64,000 nt of DNA from Caprella mutica (taxonomy: Eukaryota; Arthropoda; Malacostraca; Amphipoda; Caprellidae): assembly GCA_947561585.1 (NCBI GenBank), contig CANNZV010000263.1, forward strand, positions 220,410 through 284,409, read 5' to 3'. The notes beneath the pieces were generated by a model. It saw nothing but the letters and a program-made list of their open reading frames with translations, ran no database searches and was not told the DNA's origin. The position numbers and the translations under genes were made by a program. Positions 22,687 through 33,995 of the stretch are shown in pieces; the first letter of the stretch is position 1; every line of letters begins with the position of its first letter.

Positions 22687-23541
22687 ATGACTAACATGAC
22701 ATATTCTGTTATTATGCGATCATGCAATAAAGTAATGATAGGGAAAACCTATTGGGAGTCTGTAGTGATACCTTCTATAATGTTTGCTTCATCAGTTATT
22801 GACTGGACTAAGGGAGATATGGAGAAACTTCAGAGAGTTGAGAACAGTGTGATGAGGTTCATTCTTGGTGCTCCGGGATACACCCCTATTGTTGCTTTAC
22901 GGGGAGAACTCGGAATGTCATCTGTGGTCACCAGGGATATGAAATCCAAACTTAAATATGTTAGAAATATAATGAATGGTTCATGTGAATTAATGAAATG
23001 TGTTGTAGAAGATATGTTTGATAAGGGGTATGATAAGTGGATGAGGATTGTAGTGGAGTACATGGAATGCATTGGTGTGTCAGATCTGCCTGGGCTATCG
23101 CGGTTATCTGAAACAGAAATAAGTAGGAGAGTACATGAAACAGAGGAAAGGAAGTGGTTGAGTGAATTGGAAGAAAAGAGTTCTATTGAAATGTATTGTA
23201 GTTACAAAAGAGCCATTAAGGCTGAAAATTTTTATGACAACACCTTCAATTCATGCTTACTGTTTAGAGCCAGGAGTAATACTTTGAAGTTGAATTGGAG
23301 AAAGAGGTTCGAAAATAAACCAGTACATTGTCGATTGTGTGGTACTGGTGAGGAAGAAACCCAAGAACACTTTCTGATAAGTTGTATGGCTCTAAATGAA
23401 GTAAGAAATGTTTATGGATTTGAGGGAAAAAGTATGGCAGAGGTGTGTTTATTTGTGGGGGTTGAGAGAAGTGAGGACTGTAAAAGGTTCATTGGTGCAA
23501 TGTGGAGAAAGAGAAAAGAGATATTGGGTGAATTGGATTGA
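22687..23541 (+). pseudogene. C-terminal fragment of a non-LTR reverse transcriptase
   Basis: The open frame of 284 residues aligns by eye with the C-terminal half of the RT at 19588-21272: GKTYWESVVIPS against GKTFWKGAVLPR, GAPGYTPIVALRGELG against RAPDYTPVVTLQGEVG, then LLFRARSNTLKLNWRKRF and a knuckle CRLCGTGEEETQEHFLISC. The first half of the protein, including the active site, is absent, so it cannot work alone. It is uninterrupted, unlike the sister copy. Base composition is AT-rich, so the two copies have drifted apart. From 23542 to 24011 is a 3' UTR-like stretch with no gene. Confidence 0.85.
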
Positions 23542-24790
23542 GTGAGTAACATAATCTAGTCTTTCAGTGCAATTATATATTTTTATAACTTTTATTATTT
23601 TTCAGTTTTACTTTGAATTTTGATTAAAAGTATGTTTATTTTTTAGAGGAAAAAATGATGTGTGTATATTGGTATGTATGAAATGTGTGTGTGGTGCATG
23701 TGATTGTGTGGATGTGCATGGAAAGATTTTAAATAGCTATTTCTAGTTTGTTTGAAGGAAAAGTTACTATGCTGGAGCAATCGATTGATTATGGTTGGGT
23801 GTTCCTTTTTATTCTTATCTTTGCATTGTATTTTTAAATGGTATTTTTTATTTTTTGAAAAAGAAAAATATATTAGTTTTAATTGTCAGGCGGGAATATT
23901 TTCAGGATTTATGTGTGCGATTGGGAGCATATAATGATGATGGATATCGTTGAGGTGCTGTAGCAATACAAGCGTAACCCTCATCCTTTTAAAATACTGA
24001 AAAATAAAAAATATTAACAATCACTAATTTGGTTTAGAGCATCAAGACAGGAATATTTCCAAACTCATGGAAATATGGCTATGTGACTCTAATATTAAAA
24101 CAACACAAACCATAAGAACTAGGTTCATCATACCGACCAATAACTTTACTTACATGTCTGGGGAAATTGTTGGAAAGAATAGTTAAGAAGCGATTGGAGT
24201 TTCACATCGAAAAGAACAACCTACTTAACTCTGCTCAATATGGATTCAGACCTGGACAAGGAACTGAAGATGTGATTATTAATCTAAAATGCAAGATCAT
24301 AAATTCGATTGAAACATCAAAATGCTGCGGAGTGATCTATTTAGATTTAAAAGCTGCATTCGACAGAGTTTGGAGGCAAGGACTCCTGTACAAATTAGCA
24401 AAACTAAATATTGACGGAGCCTTACTGAGATGGCTAGCCAGCTACTTGCTGAATAGAACACAGTCTGTGGTCTTGCATGGGACAGTTTCTGAGGAATTAA
24501 ATGTTGAGTCTGGTGTTCCTCAGGGAGGAGTACTCAGCCCCTTATTATTCAATATAATGATGCATGATATTCCAACTGAAGATGATGTGAGTACCTATAT
24601 CTTTGCTGATGACATCACCATCGCCATAACTGAAGAAGATGGAGAGAGACTAGAACATAAGCTACAAGAACATCTCACCAAGCTCTCTGACTGGTTCAAC
24701 ACTTGGGGATTTGAGCTGAGCACAACTAAGACTAAAATGCAAATCTTTACAAGAAAAAGAAAGTTATACACTCCCTATCTAACTATTAAT

Positions 24791-25051
24791 CCAGTCTGCA
24801 GAATGTGTCTCTTCTCCCGCAGAGATTTTAATTTGAGATACAGTTACTCTCTGACTCTCAGTAGCAGATTCAGAATCTCCCGCAGCTAAATTAATGGTAA
24901 CATAGGAATTAATTCAAAATCTCCCGCAGCTAAATTAATGGTAACATAGGAATTAATTCAAAATCTCCCGCAGAGATCTCCAATATCTAATAATTCAATC
25001 AAAAACTCCCGCAGAGAGTCTTGGAAAAATGTTTCATATTCTGCAGACTGG
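24791..25051. mobile_element. hAT-like MITE, 261 bp, 8-bp target duplication
   Basis: The terminal inverted repeat is CCAGTCTGCAGAAT, with inverse ATTCTGCAGACTGG at the right. Exact 8-bp duplications CTATTAAT lie at 24783-24790 and 25052-25059. Inside are repeated words TCTCCCGCAG and a tandem AGCTAAATTAATGGTAACAT. Eight-base duplications are the hAT signature. No coding capacity. Confidence 0.92.
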
Positions 25052-25331
25052 CTATTAATGATGAACCAATTGAGAATGTCAGTGAGCAGAGACTTCTTGG
25101 TATTCTGTTTGATGCCCCTTTACTCAAATGGAAAGCACATGTGAATAATCTTGTAAAAGACTGCTCTAGACGTGCTGACGAGTGACGTTATAAAAGTCCT
25201 CGCTTCATCAAGATATGGTGCATCACACGACATCCTTAGAACACTTTATGTTGCTTATATAAGATCTAAATTAAACTATGGTGCTGTCACCTTTTCATCT
25301 TCATGTGATACCAACATCAAAAAGATACAGA

Positions 25332-25568
25332 CCAGTCTGTATTTCGTGGTAAATTCCATCGACATGTCGGTGGAATTTTTTCACCTATGAAAATAATATT
25401 CTGGCAAAGTCGGTGGATTTTTAGCTATTTATTCCTATGTTACCATTAATTTTCGGTGGATAAATTGGGAAAATGTTGGTGGATCAGCAAAAATACTGAA
25501 AATTTATGGTGGATTTTTTCAGCTTTTTGAGAAAGTCAGTGAGATTTTGTGCACCAAATACAGACTGG
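25332..25568. mobile_element. Second hAT-like MITE, 237 bp, 8-bp target duplication
   Basis: Termini are CCAGTCTGTATTTCGTGG and the inverse CCAAATACAGACTGG. Exact duplications GATACAGA lie at 25324-25331 and 25569-25576. The inside is rich in GTCGGTGGATTTTT-type words and differs from the other MITE, so this is a sister family sharing only the CCAGTCTG end. Confidence 0.92.
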
Positions 25569-27214
25569 GATACAGACTGTGGAAAACTGTTGTTTGAGAC
25601 TCATCTTGGGAGCAAGATGCTCAACTCCCATCCTATCTCTCCAAGCTGAAACAAACATTGCCCCACTGAAATTAAACTATGATTATCTAGTTGCAAAATC
25701 ACTGATCAAACTTCACTTTAAGCCATCTGAAAATGAAACAACCGATACTGTCCTCAAAAGCATAGATATAGAGAAGCAAAGGATACTCCTGAATAGATAC
25801 GACATAGAGAATCTTAGCAGACAAGGTCTACCAAGACTCTCAAATATACCACCGTGGGAGTCCTTGGCAGATAGTATAGTCATGGATCTTCCTACTGCAT
25901 ACCAAAATGATGAGAACTTCAATGAATACATTAATCTTCATTATTCAAATTTCACATGTATTTATTCAGATGGTTCCAGAAGAACACAGGATTCCCTGTC
26001 AGCTGCTGCTGGGATCTTTATACCAAGTAAAAACAAAGCTGTTTCGTGGAAACTCAACCCACAACATTCCATTTTAGGAATAGAACTGTTTGCAATACAT
26101 AAAAGTGTAGAATATGTTGATACTAACATACGAGGAGATTGTGTAATCTTCTCAGACTCCATTACTGCTCTACAACTGATAGAAAACATGAACAAGACAT
26201 ACCTTGACATTAAAGAAAAAATCAAACAGACAATGTACAAACTCCTTAAGCATAGAAAAATACTCCTACATTGGGTTAAAGCGCATGTGGGTATAAAGGG
26301 AAATGTAATTGCTGACATGACTGCAAAAAAAGGCCATGAAAATGACAAATCAACAATGTATCGACTGCACAAAGAGGACCTTCTCAACAAATTAAAACAA
26401 AACCAAAAGCGTTTTTGGAGCACTTCTTGGTCTCAAGCCTGCCTGCAAGAACGGAAGGGTCTCTTCCTCAAACAAATTAAAGACAATTTAACAGTTCAGC
26501 CACCTGTCAACACAGGAAACCGAAAAACTGACACAGCCATCTTCAGACTCAGAATGGGTCACGCTGGACTCAACAAATACCTGTGTAAAATTGGGAAATA
26601 TCCAAGTGAATTGTGCAGCCACTGCAAGGAAGAAGAAACAATTGAACACTTTCTACTGAAATGCAACAAATACAGAGTGCAACGTGGCCAACTCTACATA
26701 AAGATAATTAAACTAACCAGAAGAGTAAGAGATCTCACATTGAAGCTTGTTCTTGGAGGAGAGGACTATCCTGAGAATATAAACAAGGAGATCATCAAAG
26801 CACTGTCAACTTACCTGAGGGAGACTGGCAGACTCGATGACCTGTAAAGCATAGATACAAGTAGATGGGATCCAAGAGGCCCTGCAGCATGCTGCAACAT
26901 CCTCTTCAATCTGGCAGTAAAGTAAAGTAAAAGTACTAATTTGGTTTGGTGGGTTTAAACTTGTTTAATTTATTATCAATTAATCTAAAAACATGTAATA
27001 TTATGACAATTATCAATTTTATTAATTTACAAATAAGAACAGGTGTTTCTCCCGCTCTTTTCATTTGTTTGTTTACGTTTGTGACGTCACGGCTGCCAAG
27101 AGGGACAGTTCGATGTACTATCTACCGTGTCACGTTCTTCGTCACGGGAACGGTTGGTTCTCGTAGAACTGAGGGACGTCCTTCGAGTTCTTCAGCACGG
27201 GAATGCACCATTAA

Positions 27215-27793
27215 TTAATTAGACAGAGTGAATCTTTCTTGAAATTCCAATATAAAATTCAATATAAAAGTATCTAGTATGAAGAACCAAAATGGATATT
27301 TTATCATTCCTAATACAATATTCCCTTTAATTTCCAAATATTGAAATACTGATTATGAAAATATACTGATTTTATGAGACAAATTAATTTAGCCAAGTTT
27401 TCATAGTTACCTAGTTTTGTGAATTTGTGGTTAAGTAGGTATGAGTGGGAATGCTCGTCAATAAATTAGAGAGGACTTTAGTCTCCTGTAGAGAAAGGAA
27501 AAATTGAAAATAATATATATTTTTTTTTTTCTGATTTTTCCTATGCTGCAATCATTGTTGTTGCTAATATATAAAAAGAAAATTGGAGACTGGCAAGTAC
27601 CTAAAAATGTTTGAGAGTCCTCTGCATTTAGGTGGTATTTTTTTTACACACAATTTTACTTCAAAATTTAGATAACTGTAACTTATATATGTTGCCTGGT
27701 GCCTGGCCGGCTGGCCTTGCTGTTGCTGACAAGTGGCAGACACTGGCAGCAACCGCAGCTTGCAGGGTTGCAGCCTGGTTACTGCCTACTGGC
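27215..27793. other. Spacer, nothing recognised
   Basis: Mostly AT-rich, with one GC-rich patch around 27690-27800 in which GGCTGGCC/GGCCGGC, CTGGCAG and TGCC words recur. No credible gene. Confidence 0.5.
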
Positions 27794-28160
27794 TTGCCAG
27801 TCAGCAGAATATGGGACATTTTCTGAGTGAATAATCCTTAGTTTCTCTTAAATTTACATGTATTTAGTTACTGAGAATAGACACCAAATGGCAAAATAGA
27901 GGATATCTTGTAGTACAGATTACCACTTTCTGCAGTCTACCAGCCAGTCTGCAGAATATGGAACATTTTTCCAAGACTCTCTGCGGGAGTTTTTGATTGA
28001 ATTTTTAGAAATTGGAGATCTCTGCGGGAGATCTTGAATTAATTCCTATGTTACCATTAATTTAGCTGCGGGAGATTTTGAATCTGCTGCTGAGAGTCAG
28101 AGAATGACTCTCTCTCAAAATAAAATCTCTGCGGGAGAAGAGACACATTCTGCAGACTGG
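27794..28160. mobile_element. hAT-like MITE in reverse orientation plus a partial relative
   Basis: 27944-28160 is a 217-bp copy of the 24791-25051 family in the opposite orientation: CCAGTCTGCAGAATATGG at the left, CACATTCTGCAGACTGG at the right, with the same TCTGCGGGAG blocks. No matching 8-bp duplication is seen. A diverged terminus CCAGTCAGCAGAATATGG lies at about 27798, suggesting an older relative next to it. Confidence 0.82.
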
Positions 28161-28227
28161 CAGTCTGGCTTGCTAGCAATGGGCCATGGCCTCATTAGCT
28201 AATGGTCGCTACTGACTCGCTGACTCT

Positions 28228-28487
28228 CCAGTCTGCAGAATGTGTCTCTTCTGCCGCAGAGACTTTAATTTGAGAGAGAGCTACTCTCTGACTCTCAGCA
28301 GCAGATTCAGAATCTCCCGCAGCTAAATTAATGGTAACATAGGAATTAATTCAAAATCTCCCGCAGCTAAATTAATGGTAACATAGGAATTAATTCAAGA
28401 TCTCCCGCAGAGATCTCCAATTTCTAAAATTCAATCAAAAACTCCCGCAGAGAGTCTTGGAAAAATGTTCCATATTCTGCGAACTGG
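28228..28487. mobile_element. hAT-like MITE, 260 bp
   Basis: Same orientation and near-identical order as 24791-25051, including the doubled AGCTAAATTAATGGTAACAT block. Flanking 8-mers are CTGACTCT (28220-28227) and CTGAATCT (28488-28495), a target duplication with one mismatch. The right terminus has one change (CTGCGAACTGG). Confidence 0.88.
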
Positions 28488-28599
28488 CTGAATCTGAGAG
28501 TGATTCTTAGGGATATAGCACCATATAGGTACCGGCTACTACCAATCTACTATTGTAGGTATGTTAATCCAAGTGAAAGAGTATTATTAGTATGGCTCG

Positions 28600-29480
28600 T
28601 AAACTCTCCATTAGTCTCTCCAGCTCTCCAAAAATCACCAAATTTCTCACCAAAGTGATCAAATTACCATGAATTCTCCCCAAAATAACATTAAATTTGT
28701 AGCATAGGGGAAAATCAGATATTTCTTACCATTTGCAAAAGAAGGGCTCAAAATAACTGTCACAGACTCGCCATTAAAATGGCGAGTTTGACATGCTTTA
28801 TTACCTGGATGTTAATAATCACACATAAAATGTTAATAATGCCCCACATTTTGAGACTGACTGAAACTTAAAAGGGAGATACTGACACTCTGTACCATAT
28901 GCAATTTGTCAGAAATTTGTTAATTTGTCTTAGAAATCACTATATTTACAATTTTACATAATCAGACAGTTATGCAATTAAACTAATAATTGTAAGATTT
29001 CTCTCAATAGATTCTATCATTCTGAAATTTCTAAATTAGGTTCATTCTGCAATTTTGTAAGTTAACAATTGGGCATTGGCTAATTATTAATATATTACCA
29101 TTTGGCAGTTACATCATTAGACATTAGGTACATCAAGAGCTCTAGTCTGTCGGACTGTCCTTAGATACCTTGCAATGCAGCAAGTCTTCAGAGTATGGGA
29201 CATTTTCTATATTTTCTGATTGAACAATCATTATTTAATTTAATTTCATCCTGTATTTACTGCTCACTCAGACACCAGTCTGCAAAGCGTGTCAAATCTG
29301 TCTTAAGATTTTATTTTGAGAACATTTTGTCTCCAAATATTTTCAAATCTGTCTGAAATCACCAAAATTCTCTAAAATGTCTTCAATAATAACATGTAAA
29401 CATAGGAATTTGTCTCCAAGATCTTGCAAAGATAAATTTTCCCTCAAAAAGTGTCTGCAAAGATCTTTGGCGACATGGAC
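28600..29480. repeat. Old diverged relatives of the hAT-like MITEs
   Basis: CCAGTCTGCAAAGCGTGTC at about 29272 is followed by an AAGATTTTATTTTGAGA stretch matching the MITE interior. CAAGTCTTCAGAGTATGG at about 29186 matches the other end. Near 28620-28690 similar TCTCCAAAAATCACC words occur. No intact copy. No gene is seen from 28488 to 29726. Confidence 0.5.
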
Positions 29481-29726
29481 GCGCTTTCCATAATTCTTGG
29501 TGAACACTTTACCAGTTTCTGTAATTTTACAACGCAGCATTGACATGTAATTTTAAATTATTTTTCATAAGCAACACCTAATTAATCTTTATATTAATAG
29601 CATATGCAATGTTTATTGGTATAGATACATATAGCAACTGTCATAGGAATTTCAATGATTTTATTTTTGCAAAAAGGTACATTATTGTGCAATTTGATTA
29701 TCAGTTTAAGTCTCTGTTTAGCTACT

Positions 29727-31297
29727 TAATGCATAAGGCTGCGCACAAACTAAAAGCGTTATTGCGAGCAAGCTTGCTTGCGTGAAAAAATGAGGGGCTC
29801 ATACCAAACGCGTGAATTCACAGAGCGGGAAGCAAGCAGTTACCTGCCAAATGTCACTTAGGGAAGGTGTGTGTATCTCCGCACCAAATAAAAATGATAA
29901 CCACTGCGATTATACTTTACCGGTTATATTTTTTTCACTTTTTAATAACAGGTTAATTATAACTTTTCATATACTTGTATTTAAATAAACTTAAAATAAT
30001 CAAACTTAACTTAATTCAAAACTAAATAACTCAATCCCTCGCTTATTTAATATATTTTTGTCCCCGAACACAGGAATCGAATTGTTCGCGACTGTTATTT
30101 GAAAGAATATATGTGATATATGGAGTAAATTTGATAATTATTATCAATTTAGATATGAATGATTGAATTCATTGTTTAGTAGTGTATTTATATTATTTGA
30201 TTGAATTTTTTATAAGTAAAATTAAATAAATATTTATATTAAAGAACAAATGTGATAAGTTATTTACAATACTATATACCTAGGTATTAGTTACTGACTA
30301 GGGTAAGTTCCGGATTATCGAACAGTTCCACATTTTCGGACACTATTAATTATAATCAATATATCTTAGATAACTATTTTAATTATTATTTACCTCTCAT
30401 TGCAAACATTAGTTTTTTATTACTTGCTCGTAAATGTGTAACAGTCCCATAACTTAGAACTTATCTTATAAATAGGTATGAATTATTTGGTTGTTTTTCC
30501 TAATTATATTAGGTAGTAAACATAGGTAGTAGGTACCTAGTGAATATTAAAACATGCAGTATTCTATTTATTATAGGAATCAGTATTTGTATGTGAGCGT
30601 AAAACGTATATCTACGTGGATAATGGAAATATACGAAATTTAAATTTTGATGGACCTATCATGATCTACGAAAACTCCCACTTTGCGAGTACTAGAAGTG
30701 TCTGATAACCGAGACGTTTCTCTAGATATGTACTAGGTATTATATTGTGTAACTCAGGTTAGATATCAAGGTATATTATTATATTAGGTATGTAATCGGC
30801 TTTATAAAATATCTAGATAAATATTTATATTATATATCGTCCCTAGGTATCTAATTATGCATATATATTATATAATCAGCTTGGTACCCAGGTAATAATA
30901 TTTTTAACCATGCTTGTCTCTAAAATTGTTGGTATTAAGTATTAACTATCAACATATGATATTAATTAATTAAACTGTTAAAAATAAAAAATAAAAGCGA
31001 AAAGAAATATAACCGTTAAAGTATAATTGCAGTGGTTATCATTTTTTTGGTGCGGAGATACACACACCCTCCTCGAGTGACATCTGGCAAGTAACTGCTT
31101 GCTTCTCGCGCAGCGTGAAACCATCTTCGGAGTCAGTTGTCGCTTTCAAGCTTTAATGCAAGCTTTCGCGCTCGCTCTTGATACTTTGTGTGTGCGCAGT
31201 TCAATAGGAATAACATGTAGCAAGGTTCATGCCCGCAAGCTTTCCTGCCCGCTTCACGCGAAAACGCTTTTGGTCTGCGCACAGCCTAAGGCTGTTA
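29727..31297. mobile_element. TIR element, about 1.6 kb, arms about 200 bp
   Basis: The left arm (29735-29945) and right arm (31000-31295) are inverted copies. Shared words are GGCTGYGCRCA with AAAAGCGTT, GAAGCAAGCAGTTAC, GTGTGTGTATCTCCGCACCA and ATGATAACCACTGC. The right arm carries an extra insertion of about 120 bases. The interior holds a repeat shared with 55.8 kb and one palindromic MITE. No transposase was seen and the target duplication is unclear. The plus-strand open frame at 31099-31359 is inside the right arm and is not a gene. Confidence 0.75.
30056..30468. repeat. Dispersed repeat plus palindromic MITE, partner at 55772-56066
   Basis: 30056-30297 matches 55772-56022 in the same orientation (GTCCCCGAACACAGGAATC, ACTGTTATTTGAAAGAATAT, TGATATATGGAGTAAATTTG). 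In both places it runs straight into the terminus CTAGGGTAAGTTCCG of the palindromic MITE. Here the MITE is about 170 bp (30298-30468). Confidence 0.8.
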
Positions 31298-31715
31298 GTA
31301 GCCTACCAGTGGCACTGTGGCAGTCTTCATTCAAATTTCAGTGCAATGACATCTGTTGACATTTAAATTTATGATGAAAATGATCTTTTATTGATACATA
31401 GCTAGATCATGTCAACTGTTGGAATAGCGACCTATGCATGAATGATGAAAAACAATAGAAATTTTAAATCTGCTGCATTTAGCTAAGAAATTCATCTGTT
31501 AGGTAGCATAACTGTTCTCCTAAAAATAGTTTTTGTCAATCATTGTAGCTATCAAAAATTATCAGAATTAGTCTTTATTTGTTCCATATGAATTATATAT
31601 AATTATAATGGTCATTATAAGTATAATTTCAAGTTCACTTTTTATTTCAGACTTAGCTATAGCTATTATGCTACATCAAATGTTTTTATTTAATTTTATT
31701 TAGCTATTTATATAG

Positions 31716-33590
31716 CTAATAGCTCTCTACTATGAAAATCCCCTTGAGTCGCTACATTCAGAATTACAAAAAGACAAATCAGAAACCTACAGTTTATGTT
31801 GCAGTGTGATCATCCGACTCTTTGCTGCAATTTGGTTCTTTGATGGTTCTCATTTCATTTTCTGCCAGGTATGTGAATATTATGCTTTTTCTTACTATAA
31901 ATCTATAATGTTATATTATATTTATCTGCTTATATGTATGCCTCTGCTTATATGTATCGATAGCCCCTATTGAGATATTTGATATTCTCATTATACGAAA
32001 TAGTCAGTAGCTAACTACACAAATAATAATCATTTTTATAGCTAAATTTCTTGGATTTTCAAGTTTTAGTCTTAAAGGAGCTAAACGGTTTGAAATTAAG
32101 TTGAGCTTAGCTACCTATAACAGTACCTATCATCTTAATCAAATTATTCTGACTAGAGGAATATAAGTTGCTACCATATTTTAAGATGTAAAAATAGCTA
32201 GTGACATTGTTTTTTATAACTAGCTAATTCTTTCTCTGTTTGCTTCTTTAATGGCAATTGCATTAAATTTATTTTTAATATCAGCAATTTGGCTTCTTGT
32301 TCCTAAGTAAATGTTCAACTCCCAATTAAATAAATTAAATATTACCTTTCTAGTTTCTACTAATTATTTCTATGAATTTTCATTTCAGGTTGAACTTATC
32401 TGTTCCCAGCAAGAAATCACTCCTTTTTGAAGTGGCCTAGAGTCATCAGAGTTGAGACAATGCTTTAAGCTCGATCTGCATGATGAAAATTTAAATCAAG
32501 GTGAGTGGTGACTATTAAAGATTGTGTAAATCTTCATACCTAGTATTTACTTCATAGATAAAAATAGTTAGGAACACTAAATCAGTGAATAGGACACTAG
32601 GTGTAAATAATTAGCTAGCTCTAACTATTAGATAACCAGGTAGTAGATATTTAATTGATATTATTCTCCTTAACAAGATATCAAATGAACTAGCAAGCTA
32701 AGTAGCTGTACATTGTTATCTAAAGCAATAGCTAACTCTTCTTTTAATGTGATTTCTATAGTTGATCAAATCTTATTATAGCTTGTAGCTATTCAATTGA
32801 TTTTTTCTCATATTAATTTTCTCTTTTACAAGCATATTTATTTAATTGTTATTTAGCTAGCTATTGAATCTCATTGATTTCAAAATTTGACCAGCTAACT
32901 CCTTACTAATTACTAATATAAGTATGATGGAATTTTGTAATTGCAACTATTCTGTGATTGATAAGACATTAAAGGCAATGAAAATAACTATAATCAAAGA
33001 TTGATAAGTTAATGAATAATTAATTGTGAAATATTATTATTCCAGATGTCTTTAATGTGGCTAAATTCCATTCATTTGTGGGGGCTCTGTCTTGTCCAGT
33101 TCAGACTTTCAAAGAAGTTCCCTTGGAAAGCAACAACTGCAGAAACAGGGCCTCAAAAATTTGTGTTGGTAAGTACAGATTACACTTTTTATTGGAAAGG
33201 TCGAAGTAAATTAGCATGAAGAAAATGTCCATATTTTCAAGAAATAGTTACAAACTCAACGTTCAATTATTTTCCGCGGTTGCTAAAATGTCTTCTGCAT
33301 ATTATTTCTATTTGTTCATAAAAAATTTATATTATATTTCCTAATATGATATTTTCAATTCTATGCTGTACCTTCTCTTCAACGTTGAATTTATAATTAA
33401 CCTCAATTGAATAAAAGGCAATCAGTACAAAGATCAGTTTAAAAAGAATGTCAAATTAATTTTGTAGCTAGCTGTGTTGTTCATCAATTTAATAATATTG
33501 TTATGAACTATTAGAACTAATTGCTCATCTTCCTTACTAACCACAGGACGATGGTGATATGGCGTTTTGCAGAGAAAGGAAAGGTGAATT
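31716..33590 (+). other. Putative spliced transcript, at least four exons, function unknown
   Basis: Exon-like blocks bounded by good splice sites: open to 31868 (CAG|GTATGTG), 32389-32500 (TTTCAG in, AAG|GTGAGT out), 33046-33168 (TTCCAG in, TTG|GTAAGT out), and from 33547 (CCACAG in), with a further GTGAAT donor-like site near 33582. One reading frame stays open through the first three blocks and both junctions except for a single TGA at about 32431. It has no ATG and ends soon after 33547. It encodes FDGSHFIFCQ, then ESSELRQCFKLDLHDENLNQ, then KFHSFVGALSCPVQTFKEV, which I do not recognise. It may be a decayed gene or a long noncoding RNA. Surrounding introns are full of TAGCTA words. Confidence 0.4.
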
Positions 33591-33995
33591 CGGGTTCAAC
33601 CTTCAGTCTCCTACCTTCAAAGTAAAAGGAACTGCAGGAATTATTCACTTTGTCAAATCTAAAATTTGTCATAGCTGTAGACATTTGCCCATATCAAGTA
33701 GCTACTGCATCTCTGCTATCATTTTCAATTTGAATGTCCTCATCTTTGGACATTACTACAGAGGTTTTTCACCAGATCACACCGAAATCTGTTGCTGTAA
33801 CTTGCAGTCACTGCTGTTTAGATGATAGTGAAAGAGCTCTATATACAGTTGACTCTAAAAGTTCAAATCAATTAATTGTGATAAATTCATATCATGTTCT
33901 ACATGGAATGGGTTGTAGCTATTTTAGTCAGCTATTACTTGACAACTTAAGCTATTTAGATACGGAATTGACTTTTCTGTCCTCGTATCATTGAG

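Larger units (their letters stand above)
24090..26846 (+). pseudogene. I-type ORF2 remnant: RT, RNase H and zinc knuckle
   Basis: RT motifs SSYRPITLLTC, YGFRPGQGTED, YLDLKAAFD, GVPQGGVLSPLLFN and the active site FADD (Phe for the usual Tyr) are in 24130-24790. RNase H follows in 25577-26847 (YSDGS, GIELFAIH, FSDSITAL, HVGIKGNVIAD), with the knuckle CSHCKEEETIEHFLLKC and C-terminus TGRLDDL. Breaks are one in-frame TAA near 24110, one frameshift near 25170, and the two MITEs. Removing each MITE with one duplication restores the frame across both joints. The region between RNase H and the knuckle is complete here and shows what the full-length copy has lost. Confidence 0.88.
24037..26934 (+). 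mobile_element. Decayed I-type retrotransposon with two MITE insertions
   Basis: Exact 13-bp duplications ACTAATTTGGTTT lie at 24024-24036 and 26935-26947. The copy is 5' truncated: it begins inside the RT, just before the SYRPITLL motif. It ends in a (TAAAG)n tail. Two hAT-like MITEs interrupt it at 24791-25051 and 25332-25568. Without them and their duplications the element is about 2.4 kb. It belongs with the full-length element at 12634-19028. Confidence 0.9.
22072..27212. mobile_element. Long-TIR or foldback element with nested retrotransposons
   Basis: The left arm, about 22131-22433, is the inverse of 26948-27212 together with 24012-24036. Shared words are GGTGCRTTCCCGTG, GCCGTGACGTCACAAACGTA and ACAAATAAGAACAGGTGTTT (as read on the right). 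Two further inverted pairs lie inside: 22072-22127 against 22521-22567 (both with the GTGCTGAAGAACT theme), and 22426-22520 against 22571-22665 (95 bp). All arms share a GCGTTCCCGTG core. Between the arms sit a reverse transcriptase fragment and, inside the right arm, the retrotransposon 24037-26934. No transposase gene was seen. Confidence 0.7.

Noticed and set aside
23752..23934. 60-codon hydrophobic open frame
   Set aside because: Lies in the AT-rich 3' region of a retrotransposon fragment; T-rich DNA alone explains the hydrophobic composition.
32389..32500. TGA at about 32431 as a selenocysteine codon
   Set aside because: No SECIS-like structure, no start codon and no known selenoprotein similarity; a dead or noncoding transcript is simpler.
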